Shown in pieces: positions 1-8,707 of a stretch of 64,000 nucleotides of DNA. A program made the position numbers and the translations under genes. The number at the start of each line of letters is the position of its first letter. The first letter of the stretch is position 1. The notes below the pieces were generated by a model, which was not told the origin of the DNA, searched no databases, and saw nothing but the letters and a program-made list of their open reading frames with translations. The stretch lies in the NCBI GenBank assembly GCA_963771435.1, contig CAVYTF010000027.1:101610-165609 (forward strand). Reading direction: 5' to 3'. The DNA is from CAVYTF01 sp963771435. Its GTDB lineage: Bacteria; Bacteroidota; Bacteroidia; Chitinophagales; Chitinophagaceae.

Positions 1-1
1 G

Positions 2-124
2 CTCACGCCCATTAAAAAATTAGACTGGGGAAAAGAATGCTTTATGCACGACCCTTCGGGCATACTTTGGCATTTTGGAGAGTTTAAAAGGAATAAATCT
101 GCTAATACAACAGCCTTACCTTAA
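2..124 (+). CDS. C-terminal end of a VOC/glyoxalase-like protein (partial)
   Basis: The reading frame is open from the first base and ends at a TAA. The 40 visible residues contain DPSGILWHFGEF, which resembles the last strand of vicinal-oxygen-chelate (glyoxalase/bleomycin-resistance/PhnB-like) proteins, where a D-P-x-G-x-x-W segment is typical. The 5' part lies outside the window, so the metal ligands and substrate cannot be judged. It overlaps the 3' end of the convergent serA by 23 bases. Confidence 0.5.
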   Translation, partial: LTPIKKLDWGKECFMHDPSGILWHFGEFKRNKSANTTALP

Positions 125-1334
125 TCGTTTCCTTTACCTTTTTCAACAGATCCAGCGCCTGGGTAGAGAGTTTTTTATCCACGTCCAGCACCACGTAGCC
201 AATATCATCATTCGTTTTCAAGTATTGCCCCACAATATTGATGTTGTATTTGGAAAGCTGTGTGTTTATTTCGCTCAGCACCCCCGGCACATTTTTATGA
301 ATATGCAAAATGCGATGCGCGCCTTCCACGGGCGGCAAGCCAATAGCCGGCACTGTATGCGAGCCGTTGGTAATGCCTTTTTCAAGGTAATTAAACAATT
401 TAATGCTCACGTCTTCGCCAATGTTTTGCTGTGCCTCCTCAGTGGAGCCGCCAATATGTGGCGTAAGGATAACATTGGGCAGGCCCTGCAAAGGGGTTTC
501 AAACTTATCGCCATTCTTTTCAGGCTCCCATGGGTAAACGTCAATGGCCGCGCCGCTCAGGTCGCCATCTTTTAGAGATCTTGCAAGCGCAGTGAGGTCA
601 ACCACTTCTCCGCGGGCGTAATTAATAAGTATAGAGCCCTTTTTAAAATATTTAAGCGTGGTTTTATTGATAAGGTTTTTTGTCTGCTTTGTTTCCGGCA
701 CATGCAGGGAAACAATATCGGCGTTAGCTACCACATCTTTCAGACCCTTTGCTGAAGAAGCATTCCCTAGCGGGAGTTTTGTTTCCACATCATAAAACAG
801 CACCTTCATGCCCAACGATTCGGCAAGCACACTCAACTGCGAGCCAATATTGCCATAACCAATAATGCCCAGCGTTTTGCCGCGAAGCTCAAAGCTGCCC
901 TTTGCTTCTTTCATCCAAAGGCCTTCATGGGCCGCTTTATTTTTATCAGGGATTCGCCTTATCAGCATGATGGAAGCGCCGATGACAAGTTCAGCCACGC
1001 TTCTCGTGTTGCTGTATGGCGCATTAAAAACTGCGACGCCTTTTTTGGTGGCTTCTTTCAGGTTTACCTGATTAACGCCGATGCAGAAACAACCGATTGC
1101 CTGCAGTTTGTCGGCGGCCTCAAGCACATGGGGGGTAATTTTTGTTTTGGAACGAATGCCCAAGAGATGCACATCTTTTATTACATTCACCAGGTCATCC
1201 TCACTTAACGCGCCGTTTATTTTGCGAACAGCAGCGTAACCATTTTGTTTAAATCGCTCTACCGCTTTATCGCTGATATTTTCTAAAAAAAGAATGTTTA
1301 TTTTTTCCTTAGGATAACTTGTTATGTCGCTCAT
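102..1334 (-). CDS. serA: D-3-phosphoglycerate dehydrogenase
   Basis: Oxidises 3-phosphoglycerate to 3-phosphohydroxypyruvate with NAD+, the first step of the phosphorylated serine pathway, in the cytoplasm. The 410 residues match the short SerA type exemplified by E. coli. The NAD-binding glycine motif GYGNIG is at residues 159-164. The catalytic Arg is in NYARGEVVD (R241) and the His in TPHIGGST (H293). Residues from about 335 to the end form an ACT domain, which in this family binds L-serine for feedback inhibition; regulation here is inferred from that domain. The gene is intact. It lies downstream of rpmE2 on the same strand, with a terminator-like hairpin between them, and converges on the partial VOC gene. 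Confidence 0.95.
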   Translation of the reverse strand: MSDITSYPKEKINILFLENISDKAVERFKQNGYAAVRKINGALSEDDLVNVIKDVHLLGIRSKTKITPHVLEAADKLQAIGCFCIGVNQVNLKEATKKGVAVFNAPYSNTRSVAELVIGASIMLIRRIPDKNKAAHEGLWMKEAKGSFELRGKTLGIIGYGNIGSQLSVLAESLGMKVLFYDVETKLPLGNASSAKGLKDVVANADIVSLHVPETKQTKNLINKTTLKYFKKGSILINYARGEVVDLTALARSLKDGDLSGAAIDVYPWEPEKNGDKFETPLQGLPNVILTPHIGGSTEEAQQNIGEDVSIKLFNYLEKGITNGSHTVPAIGLPPVEGAHRILHIHKNVPGVLSEINTQLSKYNINIVGQYLKTNDDIGYVVLDVDKKLSTQALDLLKKVKETIKVRLLY

Positions 1335-1358
1335 TTTTGTTGTCTTTAAAATCGGCTA

Positions 1359-1396
1359 AAATAAAAAAAAATCCCCCCGGTTTTCGGAGGGACTTA
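1359..1396 (-). terminator. Rho-independent terminator after rpmE2
   Basis: Read on the minus strand, TCCCTCCG pairs with CGGGGGGA (one T-G pair) around an AAAA loop and is followed by eight T residues. It lies between the rpmE2 stop and the serA start, so it probably ends rpmE2 transcription. Confidence 0.7.
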
Positions 1397-1414
1397 TTGA
1401 ACATGCTTTGAAAA

Positions 1415-1667
1415 TTATTTTTTCTTTGCGTAGCGCTTGTTGAATTTGTCAATACGGCCGGCAGTATCAACCAACATATTCTTCCCAGTGTAGAAAGGAT
1501 GCGAGGTGTTGGAAATTTCCAGCTTTATCAGCGGGTATTCGTTACCGTCTTCCCATTTTACCATTTCTTTTGATTCCTCCTGTAGAGCGCCCTAGAAAGG
1601 AAATGCCGTTACTCATATCTTTGAACACAACAAACTTGTAATTTTTTGGATGGATGCCTTCTTTCAT
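1415..1667 (-). CDS. rpmE2: 50S ribosomal protein L31 type B, frame interrupted
   Basis: Structural protein of the large ribosomal subunit. Translation starts MKEGIHPKNYKFVVF and follows the type B (zinc-free, no CxxC) family to about residue 29. It then needs a one-base frame change near 1577-1581, inside a CTCC-rich stretch, to continue EESKEMVKWEDGNEYP through NTSHPFYTGK and DTAGRIDKFNKRYAKKK to the TAA. The span is 253 bases, one more than a multiple of three. Both halves match the family closely and the protein is normally needed, so an extra base from sequencing is likelier than a true pseudogene. Confidence 0.85.
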
Positions 1668-1815
1668 GATCTTTTATTTTAGTTGCGCGGATTTTGCCGT
1701 GCTATTTTTTATTTTTCGAGGCGCGAAGATAAGGAGAATAGGTTTGGAAACAAAAAGAAAAACAAATTTATAATAACCCCCCTTGTAACTTGCCTGCCTC
1801 TTATCTTGCAAACCG

Positions 1816-2904
1816 ATGTTGTCTTTCAACGAAATTAAAATAACGCAGTTCCGGAATTATATTTTTCGATCATTTTCTTTTACTGAGAAAATAATTGGCA
1901 TTTGTGGTGCAAACGGCAGCGGCAAAACAAATCTGTTGGATGCTTTGCATTATCTATGTTTTACCAAAAGCTATTTTACAAGGCCGGAAAGCCAAAGCGT
2001 GCATTATGACCAGGGGGGATTTCGGATTGAAGGGTTTTTGACAGAAGAGAATAAAACACACAACCTTGTTTGCATTCTTCGGGAAAACAACAGGAAAGAG
2101 TTTTTGATGGATGGGGAAGTTTATAAAAAATTTTCTGAGCATATAGGCAAGTTTCCTTGCGTCATGGTTGCGCCTGATGACGTGGTTTTAATAACCGGCA
2201 ACAGCGAGGAACGAAGAAAATTTATTGACGCCATTTTATCACAGCTTTATAAAGAGTATTTAAAAAGTTTAATTGATTATAATAAAATATTACAGCAAAG
2301 GAACAGTTTCTTAAAGGCTGTTGCGGAGCATCATCGTTTGGATGAAGACTTGTTTAATACTCTAGATGAACAGTTATCTGAAACGGGACAATATATTTTT
2401 GACAGGCGAAAAGATTTTTTACAACAGTTTCTTTTGCAGATAATACAACAATATCAAATGATCGCGGGAATAACCGACAAAATTGAAATTGAATTTGATA
2501 GCCAGTTGCATAAAATAAATATGATCGATCTATTGAAAGAAAATCGCAACAAGGATTTGTATTTGCAACGTACGGGTTGTGGCATTCATAAAGATGATCT
2601 TGAAATAAAAATGAACGGAGAAGTTTTTAAAAATATAGCTTCGCAGGGACAGCGGAAAAGTTTATTATTTGCTATGAAACTTACTGAGTTTCTAACCTTG
2701 AAAGAACATAAAGGATTTTCGCCAGTTTTATTATTAGATGATGTATTTGAAAAATTGGATGAACAAAGGATTAATAATTTACTCTGCGAAGTGTGTATAA
2801 AAGAAGATGCGCAAGTTTTTATCACAGATACTCACAAAGAACGATTGCAACAAACTTTTGAAAACTTAAACACTCCCTATCAACTTATTGAATTGCACAA
2901 ATAA
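1816..2904 (+). CDS. recF: DNA replication and repair protein RecF
   Basis: SMC-like ATPase that helps load RecA at single-strand gaps with RecO and RecR. The 362 residues fit the family. The P-loop GANGSGKT is at residues 31-38, the ABC-type signature ASQGQRKS at about 275-282, and the Walker B stretch LLLDDVFEKLD at about 304-314. An ATG start is used. The gene is divergent from rpmE2 and is followed after 43 bases by a DciA-like gene, a recF neighbour that is common in Bacteroidota. Confidence 0.95.
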   Translation: MLSFNEIKITQFRNYIFRSFSFTEKIIGICGANGSGKTNLLDALHYLCFTKSYFTRPESQSVHYDQGGFRIEGFLTEENKTHNLVCILRENNRKEFLMDGEVYKKFSEHIGKFPCVMVAPDDVVLITGNSEERRKFIDAILSQLYKEYLKSLIDYNKILQQRNSFLKAVAEHHRLDEDLFNTLDEQLSETGQYIFDRRKDFLQQFLLQIIQQYQMIAGITDKIEIEFDSQLHKINMIDLLKENRNKDLYLQRTGCGIHKDDLEIKMNGEVFKNIASQGQRKSLLFAMKLTEFLTLKEHKGFSPVLLLDDVFEKLDEQRINNLLCEVCIKEDAQVFITDTHKERLQQTFENLNTPYQLIELHK

Positions 2905-2947
2905 AGATGATCAATAACATTTTCTACAAAAAATCTAATTTTATACC

Positions 2948-3226
2948 ATGGCACAACAACTTGGCGATGCACTCAAACAATTTATCAGCAAAAGCAAACT
3001 GAAAAATGGTCTGCGGGCTGTGCAGATAGAAGAAGTGTGGGAAATACTAATGGGGAAGACAATTGTTCGCTATACTGTAAAGATCGAGATCATCAATAAA
3101 ACATTATTCATATGCACTTATGTAGGCCCGCTGAAGCAGGAATTGCTTTATCAAAAAACAAAGATCATTGAAAGAATAAATGAGGCTCTAGGGGATGGCA
3201 CAGTGAATGAAGTTGTGATACAATAA
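2948..3226 (+). CDS. DciA-like DUF721 protein
   Basis: 92 residues, about the size of short DUF721 proteins, with the family's run of an N-terminal helix (LGDALKQFISKSKL), a Trp-containing segment (VEEVWEILMGKTI-like) and a basic, hydrophobic middle (PLKQELLYQKTKIIERIN). DciA proteins load or control the replicative helicase in bacteria lacking DnaC. Its position just after recF supports a replication role, probably in one transcription unit. Assignment rests on family pattern and context, not on catalytic residues. Confidence 0.75.
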   Translation: MAQQLGDALKQFISKSKLKNGLRAVQIEEVWEILMGKTIVRYTVKIEIINKTLFICTYVGPLKQELLYQKTKIIERINEALGDGTVNEVVIQ

Positions 3227-3600
3227 TCAATCCTCTACAAAATTTATGACATCGGTCATAACATCATTGATACCTATCATTCCTTTAAAATTAAACCCAT
3301 CAAATACAGGTAACCATCCCATTTGATATATCCATTAGTTTCATGCAATTCCTGGCAGAATCTTTTGCAATTACCATTGTCAATTTTGAAGACATTACAT
3401 CTTTTACAGGTGCATGTAACGGTTGCTTTTCAACAAAAGCACTATTGCGCAGATAATCAGATTCTGAAAAAATACCCTCATATTTTCTTTATCAAAAACA
3501 CTCAAATAGTGCAGGTTTTCATTTTTCATAATATTGATGGCAACAAAAATGGCAACTTGCGCATCAATATGATTGAATTTTCTATTTTTACATCACGAAT
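3227..3600 (-). pseudogene. Decayed or frame-broken CBS-domain protein
   Basis: On the minus strand, pieces of one CBS-pair protein can be joined only by changing frame: FNHIDAQVAIFVAINIM and ENLHYLSVFDKE, then YEGIFSESDYLRN...APVKDVMSSKL...CMKLMD, then PVFDGFNFKGMIGINDVM and a TGA at 3227-3229. G-I-F-S-E-x-D-Y and a final G-x-x-x-I-N-D-V-M are typical of small stand-alone CBS proteins. At least two frame changes are needed (near 3320 and 3480) and no clear start remains. It abuts the DciA-like stop. With several lesions in 370 bases, true decay is as likely as sequencing error. Confidence 0.6.
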
Positions 3601-3707
3601 TTCTGCTACTGTGTGTATAGGAGTAATTTAGGGGTTTATAAAGAGCGTAAAGTTTAAAAAAAGATCGATAACAAACAAAAAATAAATCTATTTAACAGCA
3701 ATTTCTA

Positions 3708-4757
3708 TCAGCTCCCTATCTTCAATCTTGGATCGTTAACACTATACAAGATATCGGCTATAATATTTATCAAAATAAAAAAAGCGGCAGTAATAAGAAC
3801 ACTGCCCATTACTACTGGATAATCAAGTTTTTCTAAAGCATCCACGGTTGTTTTACCAAAGCCATTCCATCCAAAAATATATTCAACAAAAAAAGCGCCT
3901 GCAAGCAATTCAGCAAACCATCCTGTAACGGCGGTGATAACTGGATTTAAGGCATTAGGCAAAGCATGTCTAAACACCACTGTTTTTTTATTGAGCCCTT
4001 TGGAATAAGCTGTTCTTATGTAATCCATAGAAAGCACATCAAGCATTGCGCTCCGGGTGAGTTGTGTTATGATGGCAAGTGGTCGAATACCTAAGGTAAT
4101 TGCAGGAAGGATCAGGTTTTTTAGAGCCAACTGCTTTCCTTTCAATGCTTCATAATCGTACAAACTGCCCGTCATATGAAGCCCTGTATGATTGCTTAAA
4201 ACAAAACCAAACAGATACGCTAATAAAATACCCATAAAAAAAGAGGGCGCTGAAATGCCCAGCACACTTGTGAAAATAGCAGAGGTATCAACCCAGGCAT
4301 CTTTTTTAACTGCAGCTAACACGCCAAGTAATATTCCAAAAAAAGTGGCGATGAACATGGCTGTAATTGTGAGTACGATCGTATTTGGCAATACATTAAA
4401 CAAAAGATCCGAAACATTTTGCTTAGTTTGATAAGAGCGCCTCAAATAAGGTACTTTAATTCCAAATTTCGTTTCTCCGCCAAAGAAAAATCCTTTTAAA
4501 TTTTTTGTTTTTATTTCTTCTTTTGAATAAATGGAAACAGGTGAAATATCATCCGCATATAAAAGAAATTGTTTCCATTTTGGCTGGTCTAAACCAAGTT
4601 CTTTGCGCATGTTTTGAATGGTTGTGCTGTCGCCGGTTTGCCCCATAATCAATCTTGCAGGATCTCCAAATCCCTGGAAAAGAAAAAAAACTACACCAAC
4701 TACGCCTGCAAGAACAAGCAATCCATAAAGGAGTTTCCGGATAATAAAATAAAACAT
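3708..4757 (-). CDS. ABC transporter permease, DppB/OppB type
   Basis: Inner-membrane permease of the dipeptide/oligopeptide/nickel family. The 349 residues show an N-terminal membrane segment with RLIMGQTGD, then a periplasmic insert, then about five further membrane segments. The EAA-like loop reads DYIRTAYSKGLNKKTVVFRHALPNALNP, the place where the ATPase docks. No partner ATPase, second permease or binding protein is adjacent, so either they lie elsewhere or this gene has become separated. The start is 9 bases after the DoxX-family gene stop, suggesting co-transcription. Substrate is unknown. Confidence 0.88.
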   Translation of the reverse strand: MFYFIIRKLLYGLLVLAGVVGVVFFLFQGFGDPARLIMGQTGDSTTIQNMRKELGLDQPKWKQFLLYADDISPVSIYSKEEIKTKNLKGFFFGGETKFGIKVPYLRRSYQTKQNVSDLLFNVLPNTIVLTITAMFIATFFGILLGVLAAVKKDAWVDTSAIFTSVLGISAPSFFMGILLAYLFGFVLSNHTGLHMTGSLYDYEALKGKQLALKNLILPAITLGIRPLAIITQLTRSAMLDVLSMDYIRTAYSKGLNKKTVVFRHALPNALNPVITAVTGWFAELLAGAFFVEYIFGWNGFGKTTVDALEKLDYPVVMGSVLITAAFFILINIIADILYSVNDPRLKIGS

Positions 4758-4766
4758 TCAGAGATG

Positions 4767-5870
4767 TTATTTTATTTTTGAAATAAAAGCGTCTATATCA
4801 GCATGACTTTTTTTATCCAAAATATTCCCCTGCTTCATTAAAAAATAAGTTGCGTTAGAGCGTGCGGCAGTTCTTACGATTGTGTTATCGCAGCGCAAAA
4901 TGGTTACTTCACTTTGATCAAATATTTTTAAGGCTTCATCCGGAGACGAGGTGACGATAAACACAGGTATTTTTAATTCTTTAGAATTATTTAGCACTTT
5001 ATTAAAAGCATCTTTTTGCCTATCCCAGTCATTAAAATCCTGGTTAAATACCAATACATATTTATTCCCCTGGTTTAAAATGGCAAGAGTTGTATCGTCC
5101 CCATTCAATTTTCTCAAGGAGAAATCTGCTATCACTGGAAGGTCATTCCCTTTTTTTATTAATTTATCATACCGGTCAAGAAAAGTATAGGTAGAGTCAA
5201 GGTTTTCAGGGATATGGTTTTCATCAAATTCTATTATTTTGTCTTCTTTCTTGTAGCGAAACATCATAGCCATGCTGTCGGCACGCGCGCCGGCAGGTAT
5301 TTTCATTTCTTCAGGAATATTTTTACCGATCTTGTATGGAAGACAATCTACAATAGGTAAGTGCTTTAGCACATACGCTTCTAAACCACAAACAAAAACA
5401 ACTACAATAATTAATAAGAAAGATGAAACAATATTGTTTCTGAGAAGAGGTGATATTTTTTTGTAATTAAAACATAAAACAAGTGTCAGCAGGAGTAAAA
5501 AAATGTCTTTTAAGAATGATTGCAGATCTGTCATAGGGAAACAATCGCCAAAACATCCACATTCCTTGATCTTTCCTGAAAGCAATGCGTAACCCGTTAA
5601 AAAAGCAAAGAAAATAATTAAGACAAAGAGAAGCCGCGTGAAAAACTTCATGCGCCAGCCAACTATTACTGCTACTCCGGCAAGCACTTCCAACACATTC
5701 ATCAGTAGCGCAAACGAAAGTGTGTAATTATCAAGCAAATGAAAATTCCACGCAGAAAAAAATTCCTGCATCTTATAACTCAATCCCAGCGGGTCATTCG
5801 CTTTTATTAAACCGGAAAAAATAAAAAGCAAGCCCACGATCCAGCGGACAATATTTATAAAGATTTTCAT
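4767..5870 (-). CDS. DoxX/MauE-like membrane protein with thioredoxin-like C-terminal region (BT_3928 family)
   Basis: 367 residues. Residues 1-160 form four to five membrane segments of DoxX/MauE type (RWIVGLLFIFSGLIKANDP start) with a conserved CGCFGDCFP loop near residue 112. A fifth segment follows, then an extracytoplasmic region from about 240 whose strand pattern (LPVIADFSLRKLNG, KYVLVFNQDFNDWD, IPVFIVTSS) looks like a TlpA/thioredoxin fold, but with no visible CxxC. The family is widespread in Bacteroidota; a redox role is inferred from MauE relatives only. Probably co-transcribed with the permease downstream and DUF1599 upstream. Confidence 0.8.
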   Translation of the reverse strand: MKIFINIVRWIVGLLFIFSGLIKANDPLGLSYKMQEFFSAWNFHLLDNYTLSFALLMNVLEVLAGVAVIVGWRMKFFTRLLFVLIIFFAFLTGYALLSGKIKECGCFGDCFPMTDLQSFLKDIFLLLLTLVLCFNYKKISPLLRNNIVSSFLLIIVVVFVCGLEAYVLKHLPIVDCLPYKIGKNIPEEMKIPAGARADSMAMMFRYKKEDKIIEFDENHIPENLDSTYTFLDRYDKLIKKGNDLPVIADFSLRKLNGDDTTLAILNQGNKYVLVFNQDFNDWDRQKDAFNKVLNNSKELKIPVFIVTSSPDEALKIFDQSEVTILRCDNTIVRTAARSNATYFLMKQGNILDKKSHADIDAFISKIK

Positions 5871-5881
5871 TTATTGAATTT

Positions 5882-5902
5882 AAAAAGTAAAAAGTAAAAA
5901 AT
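5882..5902. repeat. AAAAAGT short tandem repeat
   Basis: Three near-copies of a 7-base AAAAAGT unit in the spacer between DUF1599 and the DoxX-like gene. The same unit recurs at 42361, 51108 and 54473, each time close to a gene end. Confidence 0.75.
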
Positions 5903-5915
5903 AACTATACTGCTC

Positions 5916-6458
5916 CTAACTCCTTTCCCCGATAAGTATCAAAGCAAACACTGCATAATTAAGTATGTCCACATAATTTGCATCAATGCCTTCGCTTATT
6001 AATGTTCTGCCATCATTCTGTAAAATTTGCCTTGCACGCATTAGTTTCATTAATATCAGATCAACAAAACTTTCCTGTGCCATTTCCCGCCACGCTTCAC
6101 CGTAATCGTGATTCTTATCCTGCATTAATTTTTTAGTTACTAATATTTGCTCATTATATTTTGCAACTGCTTCGCCGATTTCAAGGTCTTCAACCTCAGG
6201 GTCATTCAATTTCAATTGCACAAGGCCAATGACCGCATAATTTATTACGCCTATAAATTCAGAAACTATATCATCACTTATTTTTTGCTCTTTTAATTCC
6301 TGGATATTTCTTATCCGCAGCGCCTTTATAAAGATCTGGTCAATAACTGAAATTGTACGCAACACCCGCCATGAAGTGCCATAATCCTTTGTTTTTTTAA
6401 TAAAAATATCCCTACAATTTTCAATCACTTTATCATATTGGTCATTTGTGGCGTTCAT
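5916..6458 (-). CDS. DUF1599 domain-containing protein
   Basis: 180 residues with two copies of the same helical unit: CRDIFIKKTKDYGTSWRVLR (about residues 15-34) and LMQDKNHDYGEAWREMA (about 110-126). The K-x-x-D-Y-G-x-x-W-R signature defines DUF1599, an all-helical family whose fold is thought to resemble MazG/nucleotide pyrophosphohydrolases; its activity is not established. It heads a minus-strand run with the DoxX-like gene and the permease (45-base gap). Confidence 0.85.
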   Translation of the reverse strand: MNATNDQYDKVIENCRDIFIKKTKDYGTSWRVLRTISVIDQIFIKALRIRNIQELKEQKISDDIVSEFIGVINYAVIGLVQLKLNDPEVEDLEIGEAVAKYNEQILVTKKLMQDKNHDYGEAWREMAQESFVDLILMKLMRARQILQNDGRTLISEGIDANYVDILNYAVFALILIGERS

Positions 6459-6556
6459 TTTTTATTGCTTTAAAAATATTTATTTTGATTGAAAAGAAAA
6501 CTCCTGCTGCCCTTGCCTAACTCATAACTTCGTTCAAAAATAAAGGAAAGCATACA

Positions 6557-7390
6557 ATGTTTACACTCAACTGCAATGGAAGATCGTTAATAATTGGTAA
6601 GCCAATAGTTATGGGCGTGATCAATATTACGCCTGATTCATTTTGCAGTGGCAGCCGGAAAACCGATCTTCCCGATGCTTTAACGCTTGCAGAGAAAATG
6701 ATCGCCGAAGGCGCTACCATCCTTGATATTGGAGGTCAAAGCACGCGCCCAGGCAGCTTACAAGTTTCAGCAGAGGAGGAATCAAAAAGGATTTTGCCCG
6801 TTATTGAAGCAATTGCAAAAAAATTTCCGCAAACATTTATTTCTGTGGATACTTTTTATGCGCCTGTTGCAAAACAGGCGGCTGAAGCCGGGGCACTAAT
6901 AGTGAACGACATCAGTGGCGGAAATTTAGATGCTGAGATGCTTTCAACAGTTGCGTTATTGAAAGTGCCATTTATTTGTATGCACATGAAAGGCACACCT
7001 CAAACCATGCAGCAAAATGCTGTTTATGAAAATGTTTCCCGCGAAGTGTTGGATTTTTTTATCCGTCAAATTGAAAATTGCCGCCTTGCTGGAATCAATG
7101 ATGTGATAGTAGACTCAGGCTTTGGTTTTGGCAAAACTATTGCGCATAATTTCGAACTGCTCAGAAATCTATCCGCTTTCAAAATGCTTGACAGGCCGGT
7201 CCTTGCCGGAGTTTCCCGAAAGTCCACAATTTATAAAACGCTCCACATTACCCCCGAAGAAGCATTGAACGGAACCACCGTTTTGCAAACCATCGCCCTG
7301 TTAAATGGCGCATCTGTCCTCCGCACCCATGACGTTAAGGAAGCTGTTGAGGCTATAAAACTCGTCGGGGCTTACCAAAAAAATCAATAA
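6557..7390 (+). CDS. folP: Dihydropteroate synthase
   Basis: Condenses p-aminobenzoate with 6-hydroxymethyl-dihydropterin pyrophosphate in folate synthesis; the sulfonamide target. The 277-residue TIM barrel carries the first signature PIVMGVINITPDSFCSGS at about 16-33, the second signature ILDIGGQSTRPGS near 55-67, SVDTF near 97, VNDISGG, the DSGFGFGKT phosphate loop near 190, and VLAGVSRKS near 216. Divergent from DUF1599. Its 3' end faces FKBP across a spacer with a 21-bp tandem array and a bidirectional terminator. Confidence 0.95.
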   Translation: MFTLNCNGRSLIIGKPIVMGVINITPDSFCSGSRKTDLPDALTLAEKMIAEGATILDIGGQSTRPGSLQVSAEEESKRILPVIEAIAKKFPQTFISVDTFYAPVAKQAAEAGALIVNDISGGNLDAEMLSTVALLKVPFICMHMKGTPQTMQQNAVYENVSREVLDFFIRQIENCRLAGINDVIVDSGFGFGKTIAHNFELLRNLSAFKMLDRPVLAGVSRKSTIYKTLHITPEEALNGTTVLQTIALLNGASVLRTHDVKEAVEAIKLVGAYQKNQ

Positions 7391-7422
7391 AACCCAATTT
7401 ACTTCTATTCCTTCAGTTGGGA

Positions 7423-7590
7423 GTTGAAACTCTCAACAAGGCATTGAAGACTCCTCAACAGGCAGTGGAGACTCTCAACAAGGCATTGAGGACTTCTCAA
7501 CAGGCAGTTGAAACTCTCAACAAGGCATTGAGGACTCCTCAACAGGCAGTGGAGACTCTCAACAAGGCATTGAGGACTTCTCAACAGGCA
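7423..7590. repeat. Tandem array A: eight contiguous 21-bp units
   Basis: Exactly 8 x 21 bp with no spacers. Odd units start GTTGAAACTC or GTGGAGACTC and even units start TTGAGGACTT or TTGAGGACTC, so there is also a 42-bp higher order. Most units hold a small palindrome (for example TTGAG-GACTT-CTCAA or GTTGA-AACTC-TCAAC) followed by CAGGCA or AAGGCA. Because 21 is a multiple of three, a repetitive open frame crosses the array; I do not treat it as a gene. It lies between the convergent folP and FKBP genes. Confidence 0.95.
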
Positions 7591-7625
7591 ATTGTTGTTG
7601 GGAAAGTCATCTTTATGGCAATAAA

Positions 7626-7675
7626 AAACTCAGAAGAAGCGCCCTACAACAGGTTGCTCCTTCTGAGTTTCTTTT
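7626..7675. terminator. Bidirectional terminator between folP and FKBP
   Basis: AAACTCAGAAG (7626-7636) pairs perfectly over 11 bases with CTTCTGAGTTT (7660-7670). On the plus strand it is followed by CTTTT and on the minus strand by a run of T, so it can end both convergent genes. Confidence 0.8.
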
Positions 7676-7685
7676 AATAAATCAG

Positions 7686-8705
7686 CTATTTCTTTTTCCC
7701 TGTGCTGTCTTTTGGATGCTGCGCTTTTTGCATCATCTGCTGCATTTGCTGCATCTGCTGGGGTGTAAGGTGCCCCATTGGGTTGCGCATTGGTTGTGGC
7801 GGAGCTATTTTCACGTCAACAACCTCTATGTCAAAAATTAAATTTGAATATTGCGGAATAACCGGCGGCCTGCCCTGCCCACCATAAGCAAGCATTGCTG
7901 GAATATATAGCGTGCCCTTGCCTCCTTTTCCAAACAGTTGCAACCCTTCTTCCCAACCGGGAATAACACGATGCATGCCCAAAATAACGTCTATGGGCTT
8001 TTTCCTTTTTGAGGTATCCAATACTTTTAAGGTATCCATATTAGTTTCAAACACTGTGCCTGTTGTTTCAAGTGATCCTTTATAATAGATACTTGCCTGT
8101 TTGCCTGAATCAGCCATATTTGCGGTATCGCCGACATTTTCTACATGCACCAAAACTCCACTTTTTGTACTTTGGGTCTTTACCCCTTTTTTATCAACAT
8201 AAGCCTGCAGGTCTTTTGTTTCATCAGCAGTTAATTTTTTAACCGCATTTTGATAATCCTCCATTACGTCTTTCTGGTTATCAAAAACCTGCAATATCCT
8301 TCCATTGCAATGAATGACACCGCCACGCGCAAACGCTTTTGTATATTCAGGAATTTCACCCCTGTTCTTTAAGGTATCAACATTGATGAGGCATTCTATA
8401 GAATCCCCCACCCTGCATTTATTGAGTATTTCAGTTGGTGTATAGCGCGACCTGGCGGATGTATCTACCGGCGAATAGGCGGGAATTTTGCCAGCGGTGG
8501 CATTTAGAATTGAATCTTTATTGCTTCCTGCCAAATGCACGCTATAAATAATATCGAGTTTGGCAAATTGTCCCGGCTTAAGTAACGGGCCTTTTTCTTT
8601 CCCCGGGAATATCTTATACAAGAGGCCCGAGGGGCTTTTCTGATAATTAACGTTGCAGGATGCAAATATCAATATTGCTGCTGCAAGAAATAGTACTTGT
8701 TTCAT
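7686..8705 (-). CDS. Lipoprotein FKBP-type peptidyl-prolyl isomerase
   Basis: 339 residues. The N-terminus is a lipoprotein signal with lipobox FASC (Cys17), placing it in the periplasm on a membrane. Two FKBP-like regions follow: a divergent one at about 45-150 and a canonical one at about 205-305 with DVILGMHRVIPGWEEGLQLF, IPAMLAYGG and NLIFDIEVVDVK. The tail is Gln/Met rich (TPQQMQQMQQMMQK) and then basic. It should help fold exported proteins by proline isomerisation. The upstream nrnA stop is only 2 bases away, so the two are co-transcribed. Confidence 0.88.
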   Translation of the reverse strand: MKQVLFLAAAILIFASCNVNYQKSPSGLLYKIFPGKEKGPLLKPGQFAKLDIIYSVHLAGSNKDSILNATAGKIPAYSPVDTSARSRYTPTEILNKCRVGDSIECLINVDTLKNRGEIPEYTKAFARGGVIHCNGRILQVFDNQKDVMEDYQNAVKKLTADETKDLQAYVDKKGVKTQSTKSGVLVHVENVGDTANMADSGKQASIYYKGSLETTGTVFETNMDTLKVLDTSKRKKPIDVILGMHRVIPGWEEGLQLFGKGGKGTLYIPAMLAYGGQGRPPVIPQYSNLIFDIEVVDVKIAPPQPMRNPMGHLTPQQMQQMQQMMQKAQHPKDSTGKKK

Positions 8706-8707
8706 GT

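Noticed and set aside
3323..3631. 102-residue plus-strand frame
   Set aside because: It is the shadow of the decayed CBS gene on the other strand.
7417..7677. Open frame through array A coding a 14-residue repeat
   Set aside because: The frame exists because the unit is 21 bp; start region is poor, it runs through the terminator hairpin, and units look selected for palindromes.
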